DNA of 13,883 nt. Origin: Desulfuromonadales bacterium. GTDB lineage: Bacteria > Desulfobacterota > Desulfuromonadia > Desulfuromonadales > UBA2294. A program made the translations under genes and the position numbers. Shown piece by piece: positions 1 to 6,249 of this stretch (position 1 is its first letter; every line of letters starts with the position of its first letter). The stretch spans positions 1 through 13,883 of the forward strand of contig JACUTX010000053.1 in the NCBI GenBank assembly GCA_014859615.1, written 5' to 3'. Under the pieces are notes generated by a model. It saw only the letters and a program-made list of their open reading frames with translations. It was not told the DNA's origin and ran no database searches.

Positions 1-528
1 TCCAGACAGATACGTTTCGACTAAAGGCCTGAGCACTGGACCATCGGTCGAGTGAGCCCCTTTACCGGTAATGATCCGGACGCAGCGACATCCATGAAAC
101 AGGGAATTTTCCAGAAAATATTCGACCTTACGGGTAACCTCAGTCGCAATAACGCCATGCAGATCGAGACAAGCCTCCGGTGATCCGATACGCTGAACAA
201 GTTTGCGGGCCTGCCTGCGCGTGCCGGCCGACTGCTGACCCTCTGTGACCGGGAGTTGCGGTTCGACAGTCGGTTCAAAAACAACCGGTAGAGGTAACGA
301 TTTCTCCAGAATATCATCCTGAACGGTTTGCCGAACGCCAAGCATCCCCATCGCCTGTTCAAACAGTTCTGGCTCGTCTTCCGAAGCCGGAGACGGCACT
401 GCCGGGGGGATCTCAAGCGGTTTATTCTCTGGTTGTTTTTTTTCTTGCAAAGCAAAAACAGACAACCCCTTCAGCAGACTGAAGGGGTTGTTGAGATTCT
501 CTGCTTTTTTTTTGATCTTTTTGGTCAC
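1..528 (-). CDS. Smr domain protein (3' end beyond the left edge)
   Basis: The open frame runs from a GTG start at 528 off the window, giving 176 visible residues. The N-terminus is basic (MTKKIKKKAENLNNPF), and the middle (about residues 35-110) is Pro/Glu-rich and probably disordered. From about residue 118 it becomes an Smr domain: the LDLHG motif is followed by a helix (EVTRKVEYFLENS) and the ITGKGAHS loop. These are the two hallmark motifs of the domain that also ends MutS2, and such domains act as nucleases or nucleic-acid binders. The last part of the domain lies outside the window. The start is chosen because a Shine-Dalgarno-like TAAGG, overlapping the stop codon of the upstream TPR gene, sits just before this GTG. 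The 6-nt gap implies translational coupling with that gene. Stand-alone Smr proteins have no settled cellular role, so no specific function is assigned. Confidence 0.85.
   Translation of the reverse strand, partial: MTKKIKKKAENLNNPFSLLKGLSVFALQEKKQPENKPLEIPPAVPSPASEDEPELFEQAMGMLGVRQTVQDDILEKSLPLPVVFEPTVEPQLPVTEGQQSAGTRRQARKLVQRIGSPEACLDLHGVIATEVTRKVEYFLENSLFHGCRCVRIITGKGAHSTDGPVLRPLVETYLSG
462..491 (-). terminator. Terminator-like hairpin inside the start of the Smr gene
   Basis: Positions 462-474 and 479-491 form a perfect 13-bp stem around a 4-nt loop. On the coding (minus) strand the stem is followed by TCTGTTTTTG, the layout of an intrinsic terminator. It lies in the codons for the conserved NPFSLLKGL segment, because CCCCTT and AAGGGG encode its two ends. 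It could attenuate transcription of the Smr gene or hinder ribosomes, or it may be a by-product of the coding sequence. The structure is certain on paper; its function is not. Confidence 0.35.
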
Positions 529-534
529 GACACC

Positions 535-1263
535 TTACCGGCGAACGATCGTCTTGCGGCGACCAGTCATCGCTTTAGTCTGCTTTTTGATCAGCGCACC
601 CTGACTTTCGAGATGAAACTGATACCAGAGGTCACCATAAGGCTGCATCTTCATTTTACGCCCTTCTTTAAGTGCAGCAAGATTGGCCGTCATATTCTCA
701 TGATCCTTGATTTTTTTCAGCCCTTTTTCAAGAGTGCTGATCGCTTTTTCTTTTTGTCCTGTTTTGTTCAGACAGAAGGCATAAAGCTCCCAGAGGATCG
801 GTTCCTTCCTGGTCCCGATCAGAGCCTTGTCAAACGTTTCGATCATCTTGCTCGTTTTGTTTTTATGCATATAACAGATGGCGAGCATCCCCATAGCCCC
901 CCAATGGCGGGTAAAACCTTTCTGCAAGTAGCCAAACGCTTTGGTAAAGTCGCGCTTCAGGTAATAGATCGATCCGATCTGAGCGTTAATCATCGCCTTG
1001 TGGTAGAACAACCACTTTGAATAGACAGCAGTCCCTTCGAGCGTCTTGATCGCCTTTTCAACTCGATTCGCCATCATATCCCGCTGCACAATTTCCATAA
1101 CAGCCTGAATCTTCTTGGACAAGATGCGAAAAATGAGAAAGTAGAGGGCGACAGCAACCAGAAGCCCGATAGAGATAACATATGCAAGCGCCAGCCCAAC
1201 CCCGTAATGAAGTCCGAGTCCAACGAGAGTCCCTGCAGCCAGAGCAATGAGTAGAGTCAACAT
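535..1263 (-). CDS. Membrane-anchored tetratricopeptide repeat protein
   Basis: This 242-residue protein starts with two hydrophobic helices (about residues 2-20 and 25-46), followed by a basic junction (RILSKK) and a cytoplasmic-looking helical part. From about residue 65 to 190 there are repeated helix pairs of TPR type, for example the stretches around YYLKRDFTKAFGYLQKGF and LYAFCLNKTGQKEKAISTLE. The C-terminal tail is basic (TGRRKTIVRR). TPR modules bind other proteins; the partner is unknown. The ATG at 1263 is preferred because AAAGGGA precedes it by 11 nt and it places the first membrane helix at the N-terminus. The frame stays open to a TTG at 1335, which would add 24 residues. The gene is probably co-transcribed with the Smr gene that begins 6 nt after its stop. 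It could not be assigned to a named family. Confidence 0.8.
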   Translation of the reverse strand: MLTLLIALAAGTLVGLGLHYGVGLALAYVISIGLLVAVALYFLIFRILSKKIQAVMEIVQRDMMANRVEKAIKTLEGTAVYSKWLFYHKAMINAQIGSIYYLKRDFTKAFGYLQKGFTRHWGAMGMLAICYMHKNKTSKMIETFDKALIGTRKEPILWELYAFCLNKTGQKEKAISTLEKGLKKIKDHENMTANLAALKEGRKMKMQPYGDLWYQFHLESQGALIKKQTKAMTGRRKTIVRR

Positions 1264-1357
1264 AATATTCAGAATCCCTTTCAATCGATTTAGAGGGGAG
1301 AGTTTAGCAACCGGGACAGCAAAAGTCAAAGTCAATACTCACTCTGCAAACAATCAT

Positions 1358-1396
1358 AAAAAGGGGCGATTCCTTTTTTAAGAATCACCCCTTTTT
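1358..1396. terminator. Bidirectional rho-independent terminator after pckA
   Basis: Arms 1358-1372 and 1382-1396 pair around a 9-nt loop: AAAAAGGGG and GATTC against GAATC and CCCCTTTTT, with one mismatch. A-runs and T-runs flank the GC core on both strands, so it can stop transcription from either side. It lies 21 nt past the pckA stop codon and separates pckA from the TPR/Smr unit. Confidence 0.85.
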
Positions 1397-1416
1397 ACAA
1401 AGATGTTAAAAGCCGC

Positions 1417-2988
1417 TCAGAATTTTGGTCCGGCTTGCGTAAAATCAAAATCGTCGCCATTTTTCATATATTTCTTGAAGTTTTCAATAAACATACCCGC
1501 CAATCGGTTGGCGGTAGCATCAAACTTCTCTTTATCTTCCCAAGCGTTGCGCGGGTTGAGAATGGCCGTATCAACCCCTGCCAGTTTTTTCGGAATATTC
1601 AAACGGAACCAGCGGGTCTGGTCAAATTCGGCACTCTCAATACTCCCATCCAGAATCGCATTGACACAGGCACGTGTCGCTTTAATGCTCATACGCGCGC
1701 CGACCCCGTAACCGCCGCCAGCCCAGCCGGTATTAACCAGATAAGCTTTCACTTCGTATTTCTCCATCTTTTCACCGAGGAGCTTGGCATAAACTGTTGG
1801 GTGCAGCGGCAAAAATGCTTCGCCGAAACAGGCAGAGAACGTCGCCTGCGGCTCTGTCACACCTCGTTCTGTCCCGGCGACTTTAGCCGTGTAACCGGAG
1901 AGAAAATAGTACATCGCCTGCTCTTTGGTCAGTTTTGAAACTGGAGGGAGCACACCAAAAGCATCACAGGTGAGGAAAATGATGCTTTTCGGATGACCGG
2001 CTTTCAGACTCGCTTCGTGGTTATCGATATGATCAATCGGATAAGAAACCCGAGTATTCTCGGTTTTGGCATCGTCGTTGTAATCGATAACGCCGTCATC
2101 GTCATATACAACATTTTCAAGCAGGGCGTCGCGCCGGATTGCGCCAAAGATCTCCGGTTCGTTCTCACTCGAAAGGTTGATGCACTTGGCGTAGCACCCC
2201 CCCTCAAAATTAAAAATCCCATCCTCATCCCAACCATGCTCGTCGTCGCCGATCAGTTTACGAGAAGCGTCCGTCGATAAAGTCGTTTTTCCCGTTCCGG
2301 AAAGACCAAAAAAGAGACAAACGTCGCCATCCTTACCGACATTGGCACTACAGTGCATTGAGAGGATTTTTCCCAGCGGCAGCCAGTAATTCATCATGGT
2401 GAAGATCCCTTTTTTCATCTCGCCGCCGTACCAGGTCCCGCCGATAATCGCTACGTTCTTCTCAATATTGAAGACTATAAACACCTCGGAGTTGAGCCCA
2501 TGCTTTTCCCACTTCTCATTCACCAGATTACTGGCGTTGTAGATTGTGAAGTTCGGGGTGAACTGAGCCATCTCCTCCCCTTGCGGACGGATAAACATGT
2601 TTTTAACAAAATGAGACTGCCAGGCAAACTCGGTGATAAAACGAACCGACTTACGCGTTTTCTTGTTGGCCCCTGCAAAACCGTCAGTCACATAAATATC
2701 TTTTCCGGATATATACGCGATGACATCCGCATAAAGCTCATCGAATATCTCTGCAGAGATCGGCTTATTTATATTACCCCAGGCAATATTCTCCGCTGAT
2801 GGAGATTGTTTGACAAAATATTTATCCTTGGGAGAACGGCCGGTAAACTTGCCGGTATCGACCATCATGGTTCCGTTTTTGGAAATATTTCCTTCCTTGT
2901 TACGGGACTCATGCACAAACAGCTCATCGTAGCTCAGGTTTTGATACACGTTGCCAACACTTTTAAGACCAAGGGTTTTGGCATCCAA
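1417..2988 (-). CDS. pckA: Phosphoenolpyruvate carboxykinase (ATP)
   Basis: This enzyme interconverts oxaloacetate plus ATP with PEP, CO2 and ADP. It links the TCA cycle to gluconeogenesis in the cytoplasm. The chosen start gives 523 residues, normal for the ATP-type family (about 520-540). Visible motifs are GRSPKDK (about 50-56, substrate binding), FGLSGTGKTTLS (about 227-238, the P-loop), LIGDDEHGW (about 244-253, metal-binding region) and the C-terminal NTGWAGGGYGVG. The GTGKTT-type P-loop marks the ATP-dependent rather than the GTP-dependent class. The start is uncertain. A TTG at 2988 has an ideal AGGAG 7 nt before it and begins close to the conserved LGLKSVGNVYQNL segment. An ATG at 3021 and a GTG at 3030 are in frame but have no clear ribosome binding site and add a basic tail of 11-14 residues. 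It appears monocistronic, with a terminator right after it. Confidence 0.96.
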   Translation of the reverse strand: MDAKTLGLKSVGNVYQNLSYDELFVHESRNKEGNISKNGTMMVDTGKFTGRSPKDKYFVKQSPSAENIAWGNINKPISAEIFDELYADVIAYISGKDIYVTDGFAGANKKTRKSVRFITEFAWQSHFVKNMFIRPQGEEMAQFTPNFTIYNASNLVNEKWEKHGLNSEVFIVFNIEKNVAIIGGTWYGGEMKKGIFTMMNYWLPLGKILSMHCSANVGKDGDVCLFFGLSGTGKTTLSTDASRKLIGDDEHGWDEDGIFNFEGGCYAKCINLSSENEPEIFGAIRRDALLENVVYDDDGVIDYNDDAKTENTRVSYPIDHIDNHEASLKAGHPKSIIFLTCDAFGVLPPVSKLTKEQAMYYFLSGYTAKVAGTERGVTEPQATFSACFGEAFLPLHPTVYAKLLGEKMEKYEVKAYLVNTGWAGGGYGVGARMSIKATRACVNAILDGSIESAEFDQTRWFRLNIPKKLAGVDTAILNPRNAWEDKEKFDATANRLAGMFIENFKKYMKNGDDFDFTQAGPKF

Positions 2989-3282
2989 GATTTTTCTCCT
3001 CGTTTTTCTTGTCTGCTCCATCTTTTTCACTATAACTTGATAGCGAAACCGCTGGCAGATATTGAATTAGGATAAAGCAATTACAGAAGGTTCTTACCCT
3101 CAACATTTTATCTTCAAACAAGACTGTTCATGAGAGGGAGGGACGTTAGCAAATTTAGCAAAAATATAAAAGCCCTTACCACGGTCAAAGTGAAGGGTGT
3201 AGCCGCGCAATGTTTAGCCAGACCAAAGATATCACAATTTAAAAACGGTTGTACTTCAGGCCACGCGGTTTTGTTTAATCGC
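2989..3282. other. Intergenic region before pckA
   Basis: This gap holds the pckA leader and presumably its promoter, read toward lower coordinates, plus a terminator-like hairpin at 3160-3197 that ends the upstream operon. No convincing -35/-10 pair for pckA was found. A short direct repeat of TTAGCAAA/TTTAGCAAA lies around 3146-3162. No small gene is supported. Confidence 0.5.
3160..3197 (-). terminator. Probable terminator of the lytic transglycosylase operon
   Basis: On the minus strand CCCTTCAC (3197-3190) pairs with the segment at 3182-3173, with a 2-nt bulge and a 7-nt loop. It is followed by CTTTTATATTTTTG. It lies about 85 nt after the stop codon of the cysteine-motif gene at 3283 and before pckA, where a terminator is expected. 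The bulge lowers certainty. Confidence 0.55.
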
Positions 3283-4047
3283 TCAACCCGGTAGAGTCAA
3301 GTGATGGACAACACGATCGATACGCAGATGATCCAACGCTTCAGGCAACTGCCGATTCAGCAAAAACTGGGTATTCCCCGCCTGTAAAAGAGGCTGAGCT
3401 GTCTGCGGTGTCGTTAACTTGAAAACCGGGCCGCACCCCCCCGAACAAACCCCGTAGTCGCCGGGTTTACGCACCGGACAATTCCGGCTGGAAGTCACCA
3501 TGGCATACGGCAGATGCAGACTCCCGACAAGCGGCTCAGGGAGCGGAGCAACCCCTTGCAAAAGATTATCGAGTTCAACGCGCATGACCCCCTGCTCGGC
3601 GAGATAATCGCGGGCTGCTGATTGATACCAGCGCCCCTGACGAAAGTAATCTAGTTCAGCTTCATTCAGACCGAGGTCAAGAATGCGTGGACCTCTTTTC
3701 TGCCCGGACAGGAGGCGTCCGACAACAAGAGTAACCTCTGCGCTGAGTTGACGAATCATGCGCACAGCACCGAGATCAGAAGCAAGAAGTTCATCACCTT
3801 CAATCAAAAGCGGCAAAAGTGTTTTGAGAACTTTTTTGAAAAAGGGGAGAAAGGTTTCATGCAGGATCGGCGTCGCAATTGTTACCGGCAGGCCGGATCG
3901 GTGCGCCGTCTCAATAGATTGGACTAGTGAGTCAAGAGGCGGGAAGCGCCAGGGACAGAATTCGGCGCCGAAATAGAGACGGGACCAGTCACCCGAGGGG
4001 ATGACATCGGCAGTTGAAAGAAAGACTGCCTGCTGCAAGTCAACCAC
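3283..4047 (-). CDS. Peptidase U32-like protein with UbiV-type four-cysteine motif
   Basis: This 254-residue soluble protein has no signal peptide. Its beta-strand/helix alternation resembles the U32 'peptidase' fold: LYFGAEFCPWRF near the start, then GLPVTIATPIL, DELLASDLGAVRMI and a YAMVTSSRNC segment. Four cysteines stand out: C31, C190, C201 and C205, the last three in NCPVRKPGDYGVCSGGC. The spacing closely matches the four cysteines reported to bind a [4Fe-4S] cluster in E. coli UbiV (C39, C180, C193, C197). A cluster-binding U32-type protein is therefore inferred, while its substrate is unknown. UbiU/UbiV act in oxygen-independent quinone hydroxylation, but other U32 proteins modify RNA. 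It is shorter than UbiV (about 290). The GTG start at 4047 overlaps the lytic transglycosylase stop by 8 nt. GAGGGG sits almost against this GTG, so a TTG at 4038 is a possible alternative start. Confidence 0.7.
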   Translation of the reverse strand: MVDLQQAVFLSTADVIPSGDWSRLYFGAEFCPWRFPPLDSLVQSIETAHRSGLPVTIATPILHETFLPFFKKVLKTLLPLLIEGDELLASDLGAVRMIRQLSAEVTLVVGRLLSGQKRGPRILDLGLNEAELDYFRQGRWYQSAARDYLAEQGVMRVELDNLLQGVAPLPEPLVGSLHLPYAMVTSSRNCPVRKPGDYGVCSGGCGPVFKLTTPQTAQPLLQAGNTQFLLNRQLPEALDHLRIDRVVHHLTLPG

Positions 4048-5740
4048 TCCCCTCGACCGTCCGGACGACCAGAGTTAACTTTTCACCGGGCTTAAGTAGG
4101 TGTGATTCAGAAAGATTGTTCCAGTTGCGAATTTGATGTGTCTCAATAGAGAACTGTTGACCTATCCCCCAGAGAGTATCCCCTGATTTAACCTGATAAA
4201 CAATCTCACGTTCAGGACCGCTTGCCTGCGGCACTCTCTTCTGAGGCTGCTTTTTGTCTTTCCCGGCAGAAACAACCAGCTGTTGTCCGGGGCGAATCAC
4301 ATTGGTCCAACCGAGCCGGTTCCAGACCCTTAACTCTTTTTCACTGACACCAAAACGCCGGGAGATTGACCAGAGGCTATCGCCGCTACGCACCTTGTAG
4401 CGCTGTCGGCTGGAGCGGATGTAATCGTCTTTTAACTCGGAGATCGGCAGCGTTGTGTACCCTTTTTTCAGCGGAAGGACAAGGTCAGCGCCGACCCGCA
4501 GGGCACGTGGATCCCTAATTGAATTCAGAGAAATAATGTCACTGACACGGACACCATAACGATTTGCCAGAGCCTGCAGCGTATCGCCCTGTTTCAAACG
4601 ATGATGCTTATAGTTAGCTCGATCATTTTTAGAGAGCGCAGAATACTGTTGGTTAAAATCCTCGGCAGTACCCGCCGGGATTCGCAGACGGTATTCAGAG
4701 ATATCGGGGGGGGTCGACCAGCGCATCAACTCCGGGTTGAGAGTTTTAATTTCGTCGTAGTCAACCCCAACCATTTTTGCAACTATTTCCAGATCGGTTA
4801 CACTCGGGATCGATACCGTTTCATAAGCAAACGGCTCCTGATATGCAAGGTCGGTAAATCCGTGTTTTTCCGGATCGCTGGCGATCGTCAGGGCGGCCAT
4901 CAGCTTCGGTACATAATTCTTGGTCTCTGCCTGCAGATATTTACCGCGGCTCAGTTCCCAGAAATCGCGGCTGTTATAGCGTCTGATAGCACCACGAATT
5001 TTTCCGGGGCCAGCATTATAAGCAGCGACCGCCAGATACCACTCGCCATTAAATTGCCGATAAAGGTCTTTCAGAAACCGGGCGGCAGCACGCGTCGATT
5101 TTTCAAAATCCCGCCGCTCGTCCAGCCACCAGGTCTGCTGAAGGCCCATCATCTTTCCGGTACTGGCAATAAACTGCCAAGGACCGACCGCATGCGCCCA
5201 ACTATAAGCACGCGTGTTAAAGCCAGACTCAACCATGGCCAGGTAGGCCAGGTCTCTGGGCAAACCTTCCTCTGCAAAGATTTCGCGCATCCGGGGCAGA
5301 AAACGGCTGGAACGTTCAAGCCAGCGCTGAAAGCCTCTGTTCCCGCGCGGGCCGCTGTAAAAATCGATAAAATGTTGAACCTTGGCGTTATAAACGACAG
5401 GGAAATCGTTTGATACTCCAACCTGAAGCACGGTCACCCCCTCGTCACGGGGGACGCTCGCTTCGTTCAGAGTCAGAAGAAAATCGTCTTCAATCGTCAC
5501 CAGATCGATCATGCCGAACAGAAGCTGATCATCAATCAAAAGCTGACGACCGAGGGTCCCTTGCTCTGGCCGCCGGTAAAGATCATCGTCTAAAGGTGTG
5601 TCGGGAGCGGCACAGACCAAAAGGGGGGCTTCAACGGATGCCGGAACGACACTCAGACCCGTAGAAAGGCTGGCAAGGCAGCCAGCCAGCAAGGGGAAAA
5701 GCAGCAGAATAGTCAATCGGATCAAAAGATACAAGATCAT
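4040..5740 (-). CDS. mltD: Membrane-bound lytic murein transglycosylase D-like lipoprotein with LysM domains
   Basis: This enzyme cleaves peptidoglycan glycan strands non-hydrolytically in the periplasm, anchored as a lipoprotein. The 566 residues read as follows. A lipoprotein signal peptide ends in LLAGC (Cys21). An SLT catalytic domain spans about 145-290, with AMVESGF carrying the catalytic Glu171, then AVGPWQF and the AYNAGPG motif (240-246). Three LysM peptidoglycan-binding repeats lie at about 380-425, 447-492 and 514-558, each with an R/K-x-GD-(S/T)-L start. The architecture matches MltD, which usually carries two or more LysM repeats. The start at 5740 gives a compact signal peptide. 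GGAGG lies only 2 nt before it, so a TTG at 5734 (spacing 8) is also possible, and an in-frame ATG at 5749 lacks a binding site. The 3' end overlaps the U32-like gene. Confidence 0.92.
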   Translation of the reverse strand: MILYLLIRLTILLLFPLLAGCLASLSTGLSVVPASVEAPLLVCAAPDTPLDDDLYRRPEQGTLGRQLLIDDQLLFGMIDLVTIEDDFLLTLNEASVPRDEGVTVLQVGVSNDFPVVYNAKVQHFIDFYSGPRGNRGFQRWLERSSRFLPRMREIFAEEGLPRDLAYLAMVESGFNTRAYSWAHAVGPWQFIASTGKMMGLQQTWWLDERRDFEKSTRAAARFLKDLYRQFNGEWYLAVAAYNAGPGKIRGAIRRYNSRDFWELSRGKYLQAETKNYVPKLMAALTIASDPEKHGFTDLAYQEPFAYETVSIPSVTDLEIVAKMVGVDYDEIKTLNPELMRWSTPPDISEYRLRIPAGTAEDFNQQYSALSKNDRANYKHHRLKQGDTLQALANRYGVRVSDIISLNSIRDPRALRVGADLVLPLKKGYTTLPISELKDDYIRSSRQRYKVRSGDSLWSISRRFGVSEKELRVWNRLGWTNVIRPGQQLVVSAGKDKKQPQKRVPQASGPEREIVYQVKSGDTLWGIGQQFSIETHQIRNWNNLSESHLLKPGEKLTLVVRTVEGSG

Positions 5741-6039
5741 TACCTCCATTTGGTGATACAGGCTAATAGAAATATTCACTCGCGTCAAGTTGTTGCACTC
5801 TTTGCGTTACACCCTTTCTTGACCCTTTATGCCCCCCCACCTCTTGCCAGCCTCAATCCTTAAATGAAGTCGATAAAAAAGATATCATTCAGCCCGCTTT
5901 ACGAAGAACGGCAATACTCAAGCACCCTGCCATTCAAAACTGAACAGAACGTAAACTACTGTCGGAGCAGATAAATTCCCCGGCAGTTAATAAAAATAAT
6001 GCCGCAATATGACAGCGAACCAGTGCCAATTTTTGTACT

Positions 6040-6050
6040 AATGGACCATT
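6040..6050. promoter_or_regulatory. Candidate activator palindrome upstream of the sigma-54 promoter
   Basis: AATGGACCATT is an 11-nt palindrome with an unpaired centre. It lies about 90 bp before the -24 element, within the usual distance for upstream activating sequences of NtrC-type regulators. PrsR, whose Fis-type helix-turn-helix should bind a symmetric site, is the obvious candidate. Only position and symmetry support this. Confidence 0.25.
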
Positions 6051-6138
6051 TGAACGACATCCAGAATCGACGACAACAGCATAACTTTTACTTTTATTTC
6101 TATGTCATTTCAAATCCTTGAATCATCCCTGTCTTATC

Positions 6139-6155
6139 TTGGTATTAAAGTTGCG
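6139..6155 (+). promoter_or_regulatory. Sigma-54 (-24/-12) promoter of the FN3 gene
   Basis: TTGGTATTAAAGTTGCG fits the sigma-54 consensus (TGGCAC-N5-TTGCW). The GG at 6141-6142 and the GC at 6153-6154 are separated by exactly 10 nt, and the TTGC core is intact. Transcription would start near 6166, giving a leader of about 84 nt before the ATG at 6250. A GCTAAGC palindrome (about 6161-6167) lies just downstream. It is the only strong sigma-54 site seen in the window, and it faces the gene that converges with prsR, which encodes a sigma-54 activator. Confidence 0.7.
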
Positions 6156-6249
6156 ATGGTGCTAAGCCGAAACATAAACCCCAAACAAAAAATGAAAGGA
6201 GAGCCGAAAACGATCCTCAATCACCGCGATATCGGACAACCAACCAAAA

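Larger units (their letters stand above)
5741..6249. other. Large intergenic region between divergent mltD-like and FN3 genes
   Basis: About 500 bp carries no convincing gene. It must contain the promoter of the lytic transglycosylase (minus strand). A TTGACG at about 5787-5782 could be its -35, but the -10 is poor. It also carries the sigma-54 promoter of the plus-strand FN3 gene at 6139-6155, a candidate activator palindrome at 6040-6050 and an inverted repeat TTCAA-N4-TTGAA at 6109-6122. A plus-strand open frame crossing 6102-6395 has no ribosome binding site and mostly overlaps the FN3 gene out of frame. Confidence 0.6.

Noticed and set aside
21..455. Minus-strand open frame of 144 codons near the left edge
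   Set aside because: It is rich in Arg/Asn and has no family look. It lies in another frame of the Smr gene, which shows the LDLHG and ITGKGAHS motifs.
328..1020. Plus-strand open frame of 230 codons
   Set aside because: It runs antisense to the TPR and Smr genes, has low-complexity Phe/His/Arg composition and no ribosome binding site. The opposite strand encodes recognisable domains.
3240..3282. Hairpin right after the U32-like gene as its terminator
   Set aside because: Only five A-T/G-C pairs can form with a long loop. The structure at 3160-3197 is better.
4601..5413. Plus-strand open frame of 270 codons
   Set aside because: It is antisense to the SLT domain of the MltD-like gene, whose motifs are all intact.
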